The notes: generated by a model not told the origin, from the sequence alone. DNA of 64,000 nucleotides from Lewinellaceae bacterium (GCA_020636025.1 JACJYQ010000006.1:62001-126000), one strand, 5' to 3'; numbered from the stretch's first letter, positions 1 to 9,380 are shown. A program made the numbers and translations.

Positions 1-1744
1 TTGCCAGGGCAGCCTCAGGTTTTCCCACACTCAATAAATACGCACCCTTCAATTCAAGCAGATATGCTCTTATTTGATCGGGATTGGTGTCAATTTGCAT
101 GGTTTTTTCCAAAAGAACAGGATGTTGCTGATATGACAAATCCAGCAGATCGTCATACACAGCAATCCGCGGATTAAGGGAAATATACTCATAAGGGTAA
201 GCAGCCAGTATGGCTTTACCCGGGTGTTTCTGCCGGGCATAACCATCAGCCAACCACTGTTGTAAAAAAGGTTCGAAATACGGATTCATTTTGAAAGCTT
301 CTTTGCCCCTGATCGAATAGGCCTGTTTATCTGCTTTCATCGACTCCAAATCCATGTTCATGATCTCCAACAGACAACGCCAGATTTTTAGTTGCTTCAA
401 CAACTTGTTGTCATAATCGTCGCGTTTCTTAAGATTTGATTCCAGCCTTTCCCATCCCTTTTCGGCAGCATATTTATCTCCGGCTAGCAACTCCAGATAT
501 GCTTCAATGGCACGCCAAAGTTTCATATTGGGCGTTTTCTTTTCCCGTATTGCTTTACGTACAAACTTTTGAAGGTCAAGCAAATGCTTCGAGCCTTGTG
601 CCGGCTTCAGACTTCCAATGGCAGTCCCCTCCAACTTGTCGGTAACGTCTGTCCGCAGATACAGCTTTTCCAACTCCTGAACTTCACTGATTAGCATTAG
701 ATCCAATTGAGGATTACCAGGATCAAGCTTGTACACTTCCTGCATGTCTTCAATCAAAAAGGTGCGCGCACCCCCGGCACGCAATATCAGCAGCGTGCTT
801 TTCTCGGCGTCGGATTGGCAGAGGGCCATGGTTTCTTCCCAATCCTTGTCGTTGCGGATTTTAAAACTCCGGTAAGCCTGCATTCTTTTTGATGGACAGT
901 ACCGGAAAATCAACGAGTACCTATAAGCCGCTTCCGGATACTTACCCAATTTTTGCAAGGCGCCCGCCAGGTGTCCCAGAGTCCAGTAGTAAATGATGCT
1001 TTTCTTCTTTCTATCGATTTTAGGCAAGAGGTAGTTATATAAATCAACCGTATAGGACCAATCCCTCGCATAATGAGCTAAGCGAACAATCTGGTAGGCG
1101 TAACGCAGCTTGATAAAATGAGATTCTGTGTTTTTGAACCTCCCCATCCCCTCATCAATCAGGGAAATCATTTCAGCCGATAGCTTTGCTTGTACATCCC
1201 AGGGACTACTTTGGCCCGTTACAAATGGCTCACACTTTTTCGCATACATTAAATATGAGGTCACTTCAGTACAGCCATTCAATGCGACCATCTCTGCAAA
1301 TGTATTTCCGGCAAGCCGGTAAGGTAACGCAGGTTTTTTCTCCTTTTCAGCTGCAGAACGATGGAGGCCGGCGATTTCACTCATGTCAGCCCGGTAAACC
1401 ACATATTCCACATCCGGCTTGAGTGGTTCACCACAAAACCTCTCTATCCACTCATCCAGATTTTCATCCTTTTGGATTTCAGCTCCCTGATCAAAGTAGT
1501 AGCGTTCATAGTAGTCGTCCCAGCGAGTAAAAAAGGGAGCGTATGCGGCATTCTTGTTGATGATATTCGGATCCAGGAAGGTGTAGCCATAGAATCGTTG
1601 ATGCACACCTGCACAGTTGCCCTCTGGCTTGGCTTCTTCATTTGGCTTCTGAAAAATATTGAAGGTAACAGGCAGAAAAAAAATGACCAGAAGCAGGAAA
1701 TGCTCCTTTATTGTTTTACCCGGATGGAATCGGCTATCAAGCAT
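1..1744 (-). CDS. large exported protein of unknown function, partial (runs off left edge)
   Basis: An uninterrupted minus-strand frame runs from an ATG at 1744 to the window edge, about 581 codons with no stop seen. The start MLDSRFHPGKTIKEHF is followed by a hydrophobic stretch (LLLVIFFLPVTFNIF), which looks like a signal peptide or membrane anchor. The rest is soluble and rich in Tyr, Lys, Glu and Leu, with helical stretches such as YRLAGNTFAEMVALNG and YYWTLGHLAGALQKLG that resemble TPR-like helical repeats; no family was recognised. The start lies inside the last 37 bases of the upstream lipoprotein gene, in another frame, so the two are probably translationally coupled and work together in the envelope. 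A frameshift joining the two is unlikely because each has its own export signal. The coding call is firm; the function is unknown. Confidence 0.8.
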   Translation of the reverse strand, partial: MLDSRFHPGKTIKEHFLLLVIFFLPVTFNIFQKPNEEAKPEGNCAGVHQRFYGYTFLDPNIINKNAAYAPFFTRWDDYYERYYFDQGAEIQKDENLDEWIERFCGEPLKPDVEYVVYRADMSEIAGLHRSAAEKEKKPALPYRLAGNTFAEMVALNGCTEVTSYLMYAKKCEPFVTGQSSPWDVQAKLSAEMISLIDEGMGRFKNTESHFIKLRYAYQIVRLAHYARDWSYTVDLYNYLLPKIDRKKKSIIYYWTLGHLAGALQKLGKYPEAAYRYSLIFRYCPSKRMQAYRSFKIRNDKDWEETMALCQSDAEKSTLLILRAGGARTFLIEDMQEVYKLDPGNPQLDLMLISEVQELEKLYLRTDVTDKLEGTAIGSLKPAQGSKHLLDLQKFVRKAIREKKTPNMKLWRAIEAYLELLAGDKYAAEKGWERLESNLKKRDDYDNKLLKQLKIWRCLLEIMNMDLESMKADKQAYSIRGKEAFKMNPYFEPFLQQWLADGYARQKHPGKAILAAYPYEYISLNPRIAVYDDLLDLSYQQHPVLLEKTMQIDTNPDQIRAYLLELKGAYLLSVGKPEAALA

Positions 1745-2733
1745 ACATCATCAATCAGTTGCACTGGATATGCTGACAGGGTCGTTTTGTCGAGGGCAAA
1801 AAATGCCAGCGTTGCGTCGTCTGCCAGTGTGGCGGAGGCTGCCAGGCGAACCGCATCTTTAAGAAGATCAGCGGATATTGTTTCCCGGCGCAGAAAGTCT
1901 CCGGGGCGAAGATAATGTCCAGACTGATATGTTCCTGCCGTCAATTCGCCTTCGGACGCATCATTTACTGAACCTGGAATTATTTTCCAGAGTTCTTCAT
2001 CCCTGTATACCAGTGTCCAGGAAAAAACCGGAAGGGCAACATCCAATGGCAGAGGATATGCACGGTGCTTGCCTTGTAAATACTTTTTAGCATCCTCCAA
2101 ATCCAGAATTGAATTTGATTCTCCCGGGCTATCAATATCACCTGTATTGTAACACATCAACATGCCTCTATCAACGGGAGGCACACCTGTTCGATCAGGA
2201 AATTTGTATTGATGAAGGCGTATGGTGGCACTGAGGCTGGCTTGCTGCGGCAAACGACCTTTCAGTTCATTCAAAAAGTGAAAGAATGATTCTCTTGTAC
2301 TCTCGGTCCAATCACAATCTACTTGAAATTCATAGCTTCCGGCACTATCATTAGGAAAGTGATATCGATCGTTTAACTCAGATAACTTATCAGCCAGCCA
2401 ACTTATCTTTTCCGGCTTGATCTTCCGAAATACTTCATTTGTGATGAACACAACTCTAGCTACCTCAAATTTTTCAAGACGAACAGAATCCCCAATGCTC
2501 AATTGGGTATAAGGAACGACTTCTCCCGAACCTTCTTCCAAGCCAATATCTGCAATCTTCACGTAAAGCTTTTTACACCTGAGCTTCCCCAAGTAAGTCA
2601 ATTGCTCATTCGACAAATTTAAATTTGTTTGCCAGTAATAAAATGCTGGAATAACAGGCATTGGCTTTTCTGTCTGGCAGCTTTGCAGACAAAAACAGAA
2701 AAAAAGAATACATGCCAGACAAATCCGATGCAT
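1708..2733 (-). CDS. lipoprotein of unknown function (341 aa)
   Basis: The N-terminus MHRICLACILFFCFCLQSC is a lipoprotein signal with a lipobox-like LQSC, so the mature protein should begin at a lipidated Cys near residue 19. The body contains a run of beta/alpha-like segments (KKLYVKIADIGLEEG, ARVVFITNEVF, YEFQVDCDWTEST, LSATIRLHQYKF, GMLMCYNTGDIDSPGESNS, LDVALPVFSWTLVYRD). This order resembles a TIM-barrel glycosidase-like fold in which a barrel strand ends in an acidic CDWT motif, but that is inference and no family is claimed. The gene overlaps the start of the next large exported protein by 37 bases, consistent with a two-gene operon. Confidence 0.8.
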   Translation of the reverse strand: MHRICLACILFFCFCLQSCQTEKPMPVIPAFYYWQTNLNLSNEQLTYLGKLRCKKLYVKIADIGLEEGSGEVVPYTQLSIGDSVRLEKFEVARVVFITNEVFRKIKPEKISWLADKLSELNDRYHFPNDSAGSYEFQVDCDWTESTRESFFHFLNELKGRLPQQASLSATIRLHQYKFPDRTGVPPVDRGMLMCYNTGDIDSPGESNSILDLEDAKKYLQGKHRAYPLPLDVALPVFSWTLVYRDEELWKIIPGSVNDASEGELTAGTYQSGHYLRPGDFLRRETISADLLKDAVRLAASATLADDATLAFFALDKTTLSAYPVQLIDDVCLIADSIRVKQ

Positions 2734-3049
2734 GACCTCAAAGGAAAGTGTTTAATTAGCTAATGTGATAATTAGCTAATGAGCTAATGGAAAAATTTGA
2801 TAATTTGATGATTTGACTATACGGTTATTATGTAGTAAGCCATTTTGCTACTCTGGTTACTGAATAGCGTTGGTTTTAACTTAATCGTCGGACAGCTGGG
2901 AGCTGTCTGACGATAGGCGCTAGTGGTCAGACGGCTCCCAGCCGTCCGACCACTAAGTTAATCGAATACCAATACTGCATGCTGATACAATACTGTACAA
3001 TATGCGGATAGTCAGATTTGATAATTTGATGAGACTTAAAAAATGCGGC
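2734..3049. repeat. intergenic stretch with AT-rich repeats and a REP-like hairpin doublet
   Basis: No gene is visible. At 2750-2835 there are degenerate copies of an AT-rich motif built on TAATTAGCTAAT and TTTGATAAT that recurs elsewhere (6376-6428, 21005-21063, 58635-58680). At 2885-2913 and 2923-2953 lie two hairpins with related cores, GACAGCTGGGAGCTGTC and GACGGCTCCCAGCCGTC, in opposite senses and bounded by AACTTA and TAAGTT. This is the arrangement of a REP doublet. Confidence 0.7.
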
Positions 3050-3094
3050 GAAAAAAACATCCCGAATCTACCATGGAATGGAAAATTCGGGATG
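3050..3094 (-). terminator. rho-independent terminator of recA
   Basis: Read on the minus strand, CATCCCGAAT pairs perfectly with ATTCGGGATG (arms at 3085-3094 and 3058-3067), followed by seven T residues. It lies about 50 bases after the recA stop. Confidence 0.85.
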
Positions 3095-3144
3095 GATTGT
3101 ATTTTATTAACTAATTATCGAATTAGCTAATTATCAAATTAAAA

Positions 3145-4218
3145 TCACTCTTCTTCTGGCGAAAATTCATCTTCCATATCAATGGCTGCCATCTTGTTGG
3201 CATTGGAATTTGTGGATCCTGCCAGGATATGATCTTTGATCTTCTTTTCAATTTCAAGCGCCGTTTCCGGGTTGTCGAGCATGAATTGCTTGGCCGATTC
3301 GGCACCCTGGGCAATCTTGGCTCCATCGTAACTGTACCAGGCGCCGCTTTTCTGGATGATGTCATATTGAGCGCCAAGCGAAACGATTTCTCCGGCTTTC
3401 GAAATGCCTTCACCAAAAGTAATTTCAAACTCAGCTACCCGGAATGGGGGTGCCAACTTGTTCTTTACCACTTTTACTTTCACCTGACTGGCTACCATGT
3501 TGCCTTCCTTGTCTTTGATGGCCGCACCGCTCTTGCGAATATCCAGGCGAACAGAGGCATAGAATTTCAGGGCATTACCGCCGGTTGTGGTTTCCGGGTT
3601 GCCAAACATAACACCGATCTTCTCGCGAAGCTGGTTGATGAATATGCAGCAGCAACCGGTACGTCCGATATTGGCGGTCATTTTACGCATGGCCTGACTC
3701 ATCAAACGAGCCTGAAGACCCATTTTGGAATCGCCCATTTCTCCTTCGATCTCTGCCCTGGGCACGAGCGCTGCCACGGAGTCGATCACCAGAATATCTA
3801 CGGCACCTGAACGGATCAGGTTTTCAGCGATCTCAAGGGCTTGCTCACCATTGTCGGGCTGACTGATGAGCAGGTTGTTTACATCAACACCGAGGCCTTG
3901 TGCATAAAAGCGGTCGAAAGCGTGCTCGGCGTCAATAATAGCGGCAATGCCGCCTTTTTTCTGACATTCAGCAATGGCGTGGATGGCCAGGGTTGTTTTA
4001 CCAGATGATTCTGGACCGTAAATTTCAATGATACGGCCTTTTGGATAGCCGCCGCAACCAAGTGCGACATCGAGGCCAATAGAGCCGGTGGGGATGGTAT
4101 CTACTTCGATCGCTTGTTTATCGCCGAGGCGCATGATGGTGCCCCGACCATACGTTTTATCAATGCGATCAATGGTGGATTGAAGTGTTTTGAGGCGTTG
4201 TTCTTTATCGTCTGCCAT
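3145..4218 (-). CDS. recA: recombinase RecA
   Basis: RecA forms ATP-dependent filaments on single-stranded DNA, catalyses homologous pairing and strand exchange, and triggers LexA self-cleavage in the SOS response. The 357-residue product has the normal length. Walker A is GPESSGKT at 68-75 and Walker B is DILVID at 141-146. The loop segments (EIEGEMGDSKMGLQARLMSQAMRK; FINQLREKIGVMFGNPETTTGGNALKF) are conserved, and an acidic tail (DMEDEFSPEEE) closes the protein. The gene stands alone with its own terminator (3050-3094) and about 300 bases of AT-rich DNA upstream holding a 15-base palindrome and a possible -7 element, TATTTTTG, on the minus strand (4407-4414). Confidence 0.99.
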   Translation of the reverse strand: MADDKEQRLKTLQSTIDRIDKTYGRGTIMRLGDKQAIEVDTIPTGSIGLDVALGCGGYPKGRIIEIYGPESSGKTTLAIHAIAECQKKGGIAAIIDAEHAFDRFYAQGLGVDVNNLLISQPDNGEQALEIAENLIRSGAVDILVIDSVAALVPRAEIEGEMGDSKMGLQARLMSQAMRKMTANIGRTGCCCIFINQLREKIGVMFGNPETTTGGNALKFYASVRLDIRKSGAAIKDKEGNMVASQVKVKVVKNKLAPPFRVAEFEITFGEGISKAGEIVSLGAQYDIIQKSGAWYSYDGAKIAQGAESAKQFMLDNPETALEIEKKIKDHILAGSTNSNANKMAAIDMEDEFSPEEE

Positions 4219-4519
4219 GCTGTTAATTGGTTAGTTGTTAAAAGTAAAACACAGATTTAAAATGACTAAAGGATTTCACAGAATTATTAATTCTATTTAA
4301 AGTTAAACAATTTGTGACAAACTTCAAAACCGATCTGTGATTATGTTAAAAACTGATTTTCAACACTTTAATCAACAAAAAATTGATTTTGTTTGAAAAT
4401 CGAATACAAAAATAAACAAAGTGTTTTGCATTTAAAACATTTTGTACATTTTTTTTAAAAAAATTTCAGAAAGGCAGTAAAAGCAAGCTGTTAATGCAAA
4501 GTACATTCCATAGCCTACC
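4219..4519. promoter_or_regulatory. recA upstream region with a 15-bp palindrome
   Basis: This 300-base AT-rich stretch has no gene. The perfect palindrome AGAATTATTAATTCT (4280-4294) lies about 62 bases before the recA start and is a plausible operator, for example for LexA, whose site in this lineage I cannot confirm. A minus-strand TATTTTTG (4407-4414) fits the Bacteroidetes -7 element TAnnTTTG; no matching -33 element was seen. Confidence 0.35.
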
Positions 4520-5728
4520 TCACACGTTCGGCTTGGCCTGCGGCGGCGCGCTGGCATGGTAATCGCGCTGAACCCGCATGGCATAGTTATCCAGCAGTTC
4601 GATTACCCGTTCCCGTTTGGGTGATTGAACAATCAATCCAACGTGGTATTCATTGTTTTGCATGCGCCAAACAATTTCGGGATCGTTGAACTGACTGATA
4701 TCCGGATCTTTTTGGCGGGCAAGCGAAACGATGATCCCGGAATAGTCCTTGCGTATTTTTGGAAGGCTGTATTTTTTGCCTGATGCCACCGCATACTCTA
4801 TTCTGGCCCACTCGCTCCATAAATTCACCCCGGAAGAGGCTTCTACCATTTCTGCCAGATGTGCCCCCCCGACTCGCGATGAAGTTTCCAGGAAATAGAA
4901 TTCGCCCGTTTCATGGTTTCTGATAAACTCTGTGTGACTGGCGCTGTATTTCATACCAAAGGCTTTCATCACATCCTCATTCAATTTTATCAGCTTCTTT
5001 TCCAGATCTGAGCCAAATGGAACGGTGGCGCTGCGGAAAATGCCACCGCCGTGCGCTACCTCAAAGGGCGTAGCCAAATACATAGACACGCGTGAGAAAA
5101 TCACCTTGCCATCAACAGTCAAGGAGTCGACATGAAATACATCTCCGGGCTTGAACTGCTCTACCAAAAAATGGTGCCGTTTATCGCCCAGGGTATGTAC
5201 ATGTTCCCACAACTCTTCCCCGGAATATACTTTTTTCATACCGGTGGCAGAAGCCTGTCCTCTCGGCTTTATGATCCAGGGTCCGGGAAATTCCTGAATG
5301 AACTTATTTACCATGTCATCATTAAAAAGCGATGAAAAACCAGGCACCGGAATGCCGGCATCCCTTGCTTCAACGCGCATGGCCAGTTTATCGCGAAAAT
5401 GCCGGGCCGTAGTTTGCCCCATACCGGGAATTCTGAAATCCTCCCGCAAGTAGGCGCCTTTTTCCACATCAAAGTCATCAAGGGCAACAATCCGGTCGAT
5501 CCGTTTGCTTCTCATAAGCCAGGCCAGGCCGGTAGCAGCCTCTTCCATATTCCATTCATTTTCTTCGTCTTGCTGAATGTAAAAAATATCATCCAGCGCC
5601 TCTTTGGCCCAGGCCTTGTCGCTGTGCTTTTGAGAGGTGACCAGATATACGGTAGCTCCGCAGGCTTTCAAACTGCGTAAAAAATCATTTCCTTTGAAAT
5701 AACTGGCGATACAGAGAAAAGATGGCAT
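4520..5728 (-). CDS. ATP-grasp domain carboxylate-amine ligase-like protein
   Basis: The 402-residue protein has the ATP-grasp layout: an N-terminal Rossmann-like part (MPSFLCIASYFKGNDFLRSL, IVALDDFDVEKGAYLRE), then the ATP-grasp core with PWIIKPRGQASATGMKKV as the phosphate-binding loop, HFLVEQFKPGDVFHVDSL as the adenine-binding edge, and FYFLETSSRVGGAHLAEMVE with the metal-ligand Glu and following Arg. Such enzymes activate a carboxylate by phosphorylation and join it to an amine or thiol; the substrates here cannot be read from sequence. It may belong with biotin-carboxylase-like ligases that make dipeptides or small metabolites. No signal peptide is present, so it is cytoplasmic. It is separated from recA by 300 bases and is probably transcribed alone. 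Confidence 0.9.
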   Translation of the reverse strand: MPSFLCIASYFKGNDFLRSLKACGATVYLVTSQKHSDKAWAKEALDDIFYIQQDEENEWNMEEAATGLAWLMRSKRIDRIVALDDFDVEKGAYLREDFRIPGMGQTTARHFRDKLAMRVEARDAGIPVPGFSSLFNDDMVNKFIQEFPGPWIIKPRGQASATGMKKVYSGEELWEHVHTLGDKRHHFLVEQFKPGDVFHVDSLTVDGKVIFSRVSMYLATPFEVAHGGGIFRSATVPFGSDLEKKLIKLNEDVMKAFGMKYSASHTEFIRNHETGEFYFLETSSRVGGAHLAEMVEASSGVNLWSEWARIEYAVASGKKYSLPKIRKDYSGIIVSLARQKDPDISQFNDPEIVWRMQNNEYHVGLIVQSPKRERVIELLDNYAMRVQRDYHASAPPQAKPNV

Positions 5729-5943
5729 AATGTAGATTGAGTGAAGGAGTGTAACAATTGAGCGGCTATTGCCATTAGCAAATGACGTTAAAAGTTTACA
5801 ATTCCCAAAAAATTAAACACAAGTCATTTTCACTCAATTACCATTAACCAAACCACCAAATCACAACCATTCATAATTTATAACTCATAATTCATAATTA
5901 CCCAAGCACCTGTAACCAACCATAACACTCACTACGGAATCGT

Positions 5944-5951
5944 TACATTTG
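5944..5951 (+). promoter_or_regulatory. Bacteroidetes-type -7 element of the OsmC gene
   Basis: TACATTTG matches the TAnnTTTG -7 consensus and ends 16 bases before the ATG at 5968, implying a very short 5' leader. A -33 TTTG was not seen at the expected place. Confidence 0.5.
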
Positions 5952-5967
5952 CCTAAAATCTGTGTCT

Positions 5968-6372
5968 ATGACTTCTACTGTCCATTATCTGGGAGACCTT
6001 CGCACTGAAGCCACCCACTTGCTCTCCGGCTCCAAAATTGTTACCGATGCGCCACCCGACAATCAGGGGAAAGGAGAGGCTTTTTCGCCAACTGATCTTT
6101 GCGCCACCTCTCTGGCCTCCTGTATGCTCACCATTATGGGTATAAGCGCCCGAAATCACGGTTGGAACATCGATGGAGCAGTGGCCAGTGTAAACAAGAT
6201 CATGGCCTCCGATCCCAGGAGGATCTCGAAAGTTGAGATCAGGATCGTGATGCCGAAAAACGGTTTTGAAGAAAACCAAAAAAGAGTGCTGGAAGCTGCT
6301 GGGCGTTCGTGTCCGGTGGCCTTTAGCTTGGCTGAAGGCATTGAGCAGGATATTGAATTTGAGTGGCAATAA
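5968..6372 (+). CDS. OsmC/Ohr family protein
   Basis: The product belongs to the OsmC family of thiol-dependent peroxidases and related redox proteins. It has the two conserved Cys, at about residue 52 (SLASCMLTIM) and 115 (GRSCPVAFSL), in the usual contexts, and the family length (about 134 residues). The early Glu/Arg region (DLRTEATHLLSG) and the GKGEAFSPTDL loop are also typical. I take the ATG at 5968 rather than the GTG two codons earlier. Family members reduce organic hydroperoxides using dithiol reductants; whether this one is a true Ohr or a YhfA-like protein cannot be decided from sequence. It is cytoplasmic. The next gene (GH92) starts 68 bases later behind AT-rich repeats and is probably independent. 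Confidence 0.92.
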   Translation: MTSTVHYLGDLRTEATHLLSGSKIVTDAPPDNQGKGEAFSPTDLCATSLASCMLTIMGISARNHGWNIDGAVASVNKIMASDPRRISKVEIRIVMPKNGFEENQKRVLEAAGRSCPVAFSLAEGIEQDIEFEWQ

Positions 6373-6375
6373 AAA

Positions 6376-6428
6376 AATTAGCTAATTTGATAATGTGATA
6401 ATTAGCTAATTCGATAATGAGCTAATAT
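6376..6428. repeat. AT-rich intergenic repeat (TAATTAGCTAAT class)
   Basis: Alternating copies of TTAGCTAAT, TTTGATAATG and TTCGATAATG fill the gap between the OsmC and GH92 genes. Near-identical arrangements occur at 21005-21063 and 58635-58680. Confidence 0.7.
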
Positions 6429-6440
6429 TTCTTTACAGAT

Positions 6441-9377
6441 ATGAAACAACGAATTCCGATTATAATCCTGCTTGGTCTTTTTTCATTTGCTCATGCTTCT
6501 TTTGGACAGGTGCCGGCGAACTATTTACGATATGTAAATCCCTTTATCGGCACCGGTGGGCATGGACATACTTATCCCGGTGCCACGGCACCATTTGGCA
6601 TGGTTCAGCTTAGTCCCGATACACGGATCAGTATGCTCGATTGGGATGGCTGCTCTGGTTATCACTACTCCGATACCATCGTTTATGGATTTTCACATAC
6701 CCATTTAAGCGGTACAGGGGTGGCCGATTATTGTGATATTCTGTTTATGCCCTTTACCAGAGGCGCGGCGCTGAAACCAGCTGATTATGCTTCCGAATTC
6801 AAAAAATCATCAGAGAAAGCCGAGCCGGGCTACTATTCCGTTTTTCTGGAAAAAGATAAAATAAAGGCCGAACTGACGGCAACGGAAAGAGTGGGCGTAC
6901 ATCGGTATACGTATCCACTAAACCGTGAATCCGGAAGTATTTTGATTGACTTGCGACATAGAGACGAGGTGCTGGATGCTCATATCGAAGTGATCAACAA
7001 CCGGGAAATTGCCGGATACCGGATATCCAAAGCATGGGCGAAGGAGCAACACGTATATTTTGTAGCACGGTTCTCAAAACCTTTTTCCAGCAGCATCATG
7101 CTGGATATGAGTAAAAATCCCATTGAGGCCCAACCTGCCGTTACCAGCAAAGCCATTGTAGGTTTGCTCGATTTTTATCTCGATGGGCTACCCATTATTG
7201 TCACCGTGGGCATTTCCGGAACCAGCATAGAAGGTGCCAGAAGAAACCTGGATGCCGAATGCAATCACTTCGATTTTAACAAGGTCAGAACCGACACCCA
7301 ACTGAAGTGGCAAAAACAACTTTCCAAAATTGAAGTGGAAGGTGACAACGAAGAGAACAAAACGATTTTTTACACCGCTCTTTACCACAGTATGGTGGCG
7401 CCAAACATCTGGAGCGATGTAGACGGACAGTACCGTGGACGGGACAACACCATCCATAAAGCAAAAAACCACGATGTGTACACAGTTTTTTCTCTTTGGG
7501 ACACTTATCGTGCATGCAATCCACTCTACACCATTATTGAGCCCGGTAGAACCAATGATTTTATTAAAACCTTTTTGCGTCAATATGAACAGGGCGGACT
7601 ACTGCCCATCTGGGAATTGGCGGCCAATGAAACCGATTGCATGATCGGCAACCACGCCATTCCGGTGATTGTTGATGCTTATCAAAAAGGCATTCGAAAT
7701 TACGATGCTAAACTGGCGCTGGAAGCTATGCTGACAAGTGCCAATCAGGATCGCTATGGCATGAAATGGTATCGGGAACTCGGATTTATTCCAGGAAATA
7801 TGGAACCAGAATCCGTATCCAAGACATTGGAGTACGCCTACGATGACTGGTGTATTTCCCTGTTTGCCGAAAGTTTGGGAAGAAAAAAAGTTGCCGAGGA
7901 GTTTCGTCTTCGTTCTAACAATTACGTCAACCTCTTCGATCCGGAAACAGAATTCTTCAGAGCCAAAAGTAATTCCTGCTGGCAGGCACCTTTTGACCCT
8001 TATGAGGTGAATTTCAACTTTACCGAAGCCAATGCCTGGCAATATTCACTGGCAGCGCCGCAGGGACTTGTGCATAACAATACCGAACTGCAAACCATTT
8101 ACAAAGGACAACTAAGCAGACGCCTGGATGAATTGTTTAACGCCAATACAAACACGACCGGAAGAAACCAGGCAGACATCACCGGGTTAATCGGACAATA
8201 CGTTCACGGCAATGAGCCAAGCCACCACATGGCCTATTTGTACAACGAAGTATGCATGCCGGCAAAGACCCAGCAACGCGTACACCAGATCATGAGGGAG
8301 ATGTATCGAAATGCCCCGGATGGCTTAAGTGGCAACGAAGACTGCGGACAAATGTCGGCCTGGTATGTTTTGTCGGCTCTGGGAATTTACCCGCTGAGTC
8401 CAGGTCTGCCTGAATATTCTATTGGAACGCCTTTTTTCAAAAAAGCGACCATTCATCTGGAAAACGGCAAGCTGTTCACCATACATGCTCCTGAGGTATC
8501 AGATGATCGGTTCTATGTAAAAGGGACAAGCCTTAATGGAAGAGGCTTAAACAGTCATTCAATACAACACAGCGACATTGCTGCCGGAGGTTCGCTGGAT
8601 TTTCAAATGAGTGATCTGCCAGAAGCTCCCACAAAAATTGCCTACAACGAATCATGGCCTCTCATACCTGTGCCCTTTGTAGAAAAAGGCAAACAGGTAT
8701 TTCGCGATCAGCAACTTATTACCCTGGGATGTTTGCATCCGGGTGCGAAGATTATCTATACGCTGGATGGAAGTGAGCCAACTGACAAATCCAACATTTA
8801 TAAACACCCCCTGGTGCTAACCAATAGTACTGAGGTCAGATTTATCGCTTTTTACAAAGGTCAAAAAAGTCAGGAAGCCACCGCGCAGTTCACCAAAATC
8901 CCCGATGGCTTGCGCATAAAACAATACAACACACAATACAGCACCCAATACACCGCCCACGGCGATGACGGACTTATAGACGGCATCCGTGGTAGCAAAA
9001 CAGATTTCCGAACCGGCGACTGGCAGGGATTTGAAGGCAAGAATCTGGATGTAGTAATTGATCTGGGGGAAGTAAAAACAATCCACAAAGTAAGCTCCGG
9101 CTTCATGCAGGACGAGAACGCCTGGATATTTTACCCAACAGCATTACAAGTGGAAGTTTCTGAAAACGGAAATGATTTTGAATCCGTAGGAGAAATAGTC
9201 TGCAAAACACCACCCACAGAAAAAGGCACCCTGCAACAAGACCTAACGCTGGAGTTTCCGGATAAAAAAGCACGCTACGTCCGGGTGATCGGTGTTACAC
9301 TGGGCCAATGCCCCGACTGGCACAAAGGAAAAGGCTACCCGTGCTGGGTTTTTGCGGATGAAATCACGATCCAATGA
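6441..9377 (+). CDS. GH92 family alpha-mannosidase-like glycoside hydrolase
   Basis: The 978-residue protein starts with a signal peptide (MKQRIPIIILLGLFSFAHASFGQ) followed by the GH92 N-terminal signature YVNPFIGTGGHGHTYPGA. The catalytic (alpha/alpha)6 part carries family motifs GNHAIPVIVDAYQKG, GNEPSHHMAYLYN (about 590-602) and GNEDCGQMSAWYVLSALG (from about 631), in which the conserved Glu and Asp act in the calcium-dependent inverting mechanism. GH92 enzymes are exo-alpha-mannosidases acting on N-glycans and yeast mannan. The C-terminus adds a chitobiase/hexosaminidase-type domain (about 755-815, IIYTLDGSEPTDKS) and a discoidin/F5-8 type C-like domain (about 840-978, VIDLGEVKTIHKV), likely for substrate binding. 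No T9SS sorting domain is seen, so it is probably periplasmic or membrane-bound. No SusCD pair lies nearby, so it is not part of an obvious polysaccharide locus. Confidence 0.95.
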   Translation: MKQRIPIIILLGLFSFAHASFGQVPANYLRYVNPFIGTGGHGHTYPGATAPFGMVQLSPDTRISMLDWDGCSGYHYSDTIVYGFSHTHLSGTGVADYCDILFMPFTRGAALKPADYASEFKKSSEKAEPGYYSVFLEKDKIKAELTATERVGVHRYTYPLNRESGSILIDLRHRDEVLDAHIEVINNREIAGYRISKAWAKEQHVYFVARFSKPFSSSIMLDMSKNPIEAQPAVTSKAIVGLLDFYLDGLPIIVTVGISGTSIEGARRNLDAECNHFDFNKVRTDTQLKWQKQLSKIEVEGDNEENKTIFYTALYHSMVAPNIWSDVDGQYRGRDNTIHKAKNHDVYTVFSLWDTYRACNPLYTIIEPGRTNDFIKTFLRQYEQGGLLPIWELAANETDCMIGNHAIPVIVDAYQKGIRNYDAKLALEAMLTSANQDRYGMKWYRELGFIPGNMEPESVSKTLEYAYDDWCISLFAESLGRKKVAEEFRLRSNNYVNLFDPETEFFRAKSNSCWQAPFDPYEVNFNFTEANAWQYSLAAPQGLVHNNTELQTIYKGQLSRRLDELFNANTNTTGRNQADITGLIGQYVHGNEPSHHMAYLYNEVCMPAKTQQRVHQIMREMYRNAPDGLSGNEDCGQMSAWYVLSALGIYPLSPGLPEYSIGTPFFKKATIHLENGKLFTIHAPEVSDDRFYVKGTSLNGRGLNSHSIQHSDIAAGGSLDFQMSDLPEAPTKIAYNESWPLIPVPFVEKGKQVFRDQQLITLGCLHPGAKIIYTLDGSEPTDKSNIYKHPLVLTNSTEVRFIAFYKGQKSQEATAQFTKIPDGLRIKQYNTQYSTQYTAHGDDGLIDGIRGSKTDFRTGDWQGFEGKNLDVVIDLGEVKTIHKVSSGFMQDENAWIFYPTALQVEVSENGNDFESVGEIVCKTPPTEKGTLQQDLTLEFPDKKARYVRVIGVTLGQCPDWHKGKGYPCWVFADEITIQ

Positions 9378-9380
9378 AAC

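Noticed and set aside
1708..1744. Frameshift joining the two genes at 1-2733
   Set aside because: Each frame has its own export signal and stop or start, so a normal overlap explains it.
5962..5967. GTG start for the OsmC gene
   Set aside because: The ATG two codons later fits the family start better and lies at the expected distance from the -7 element.
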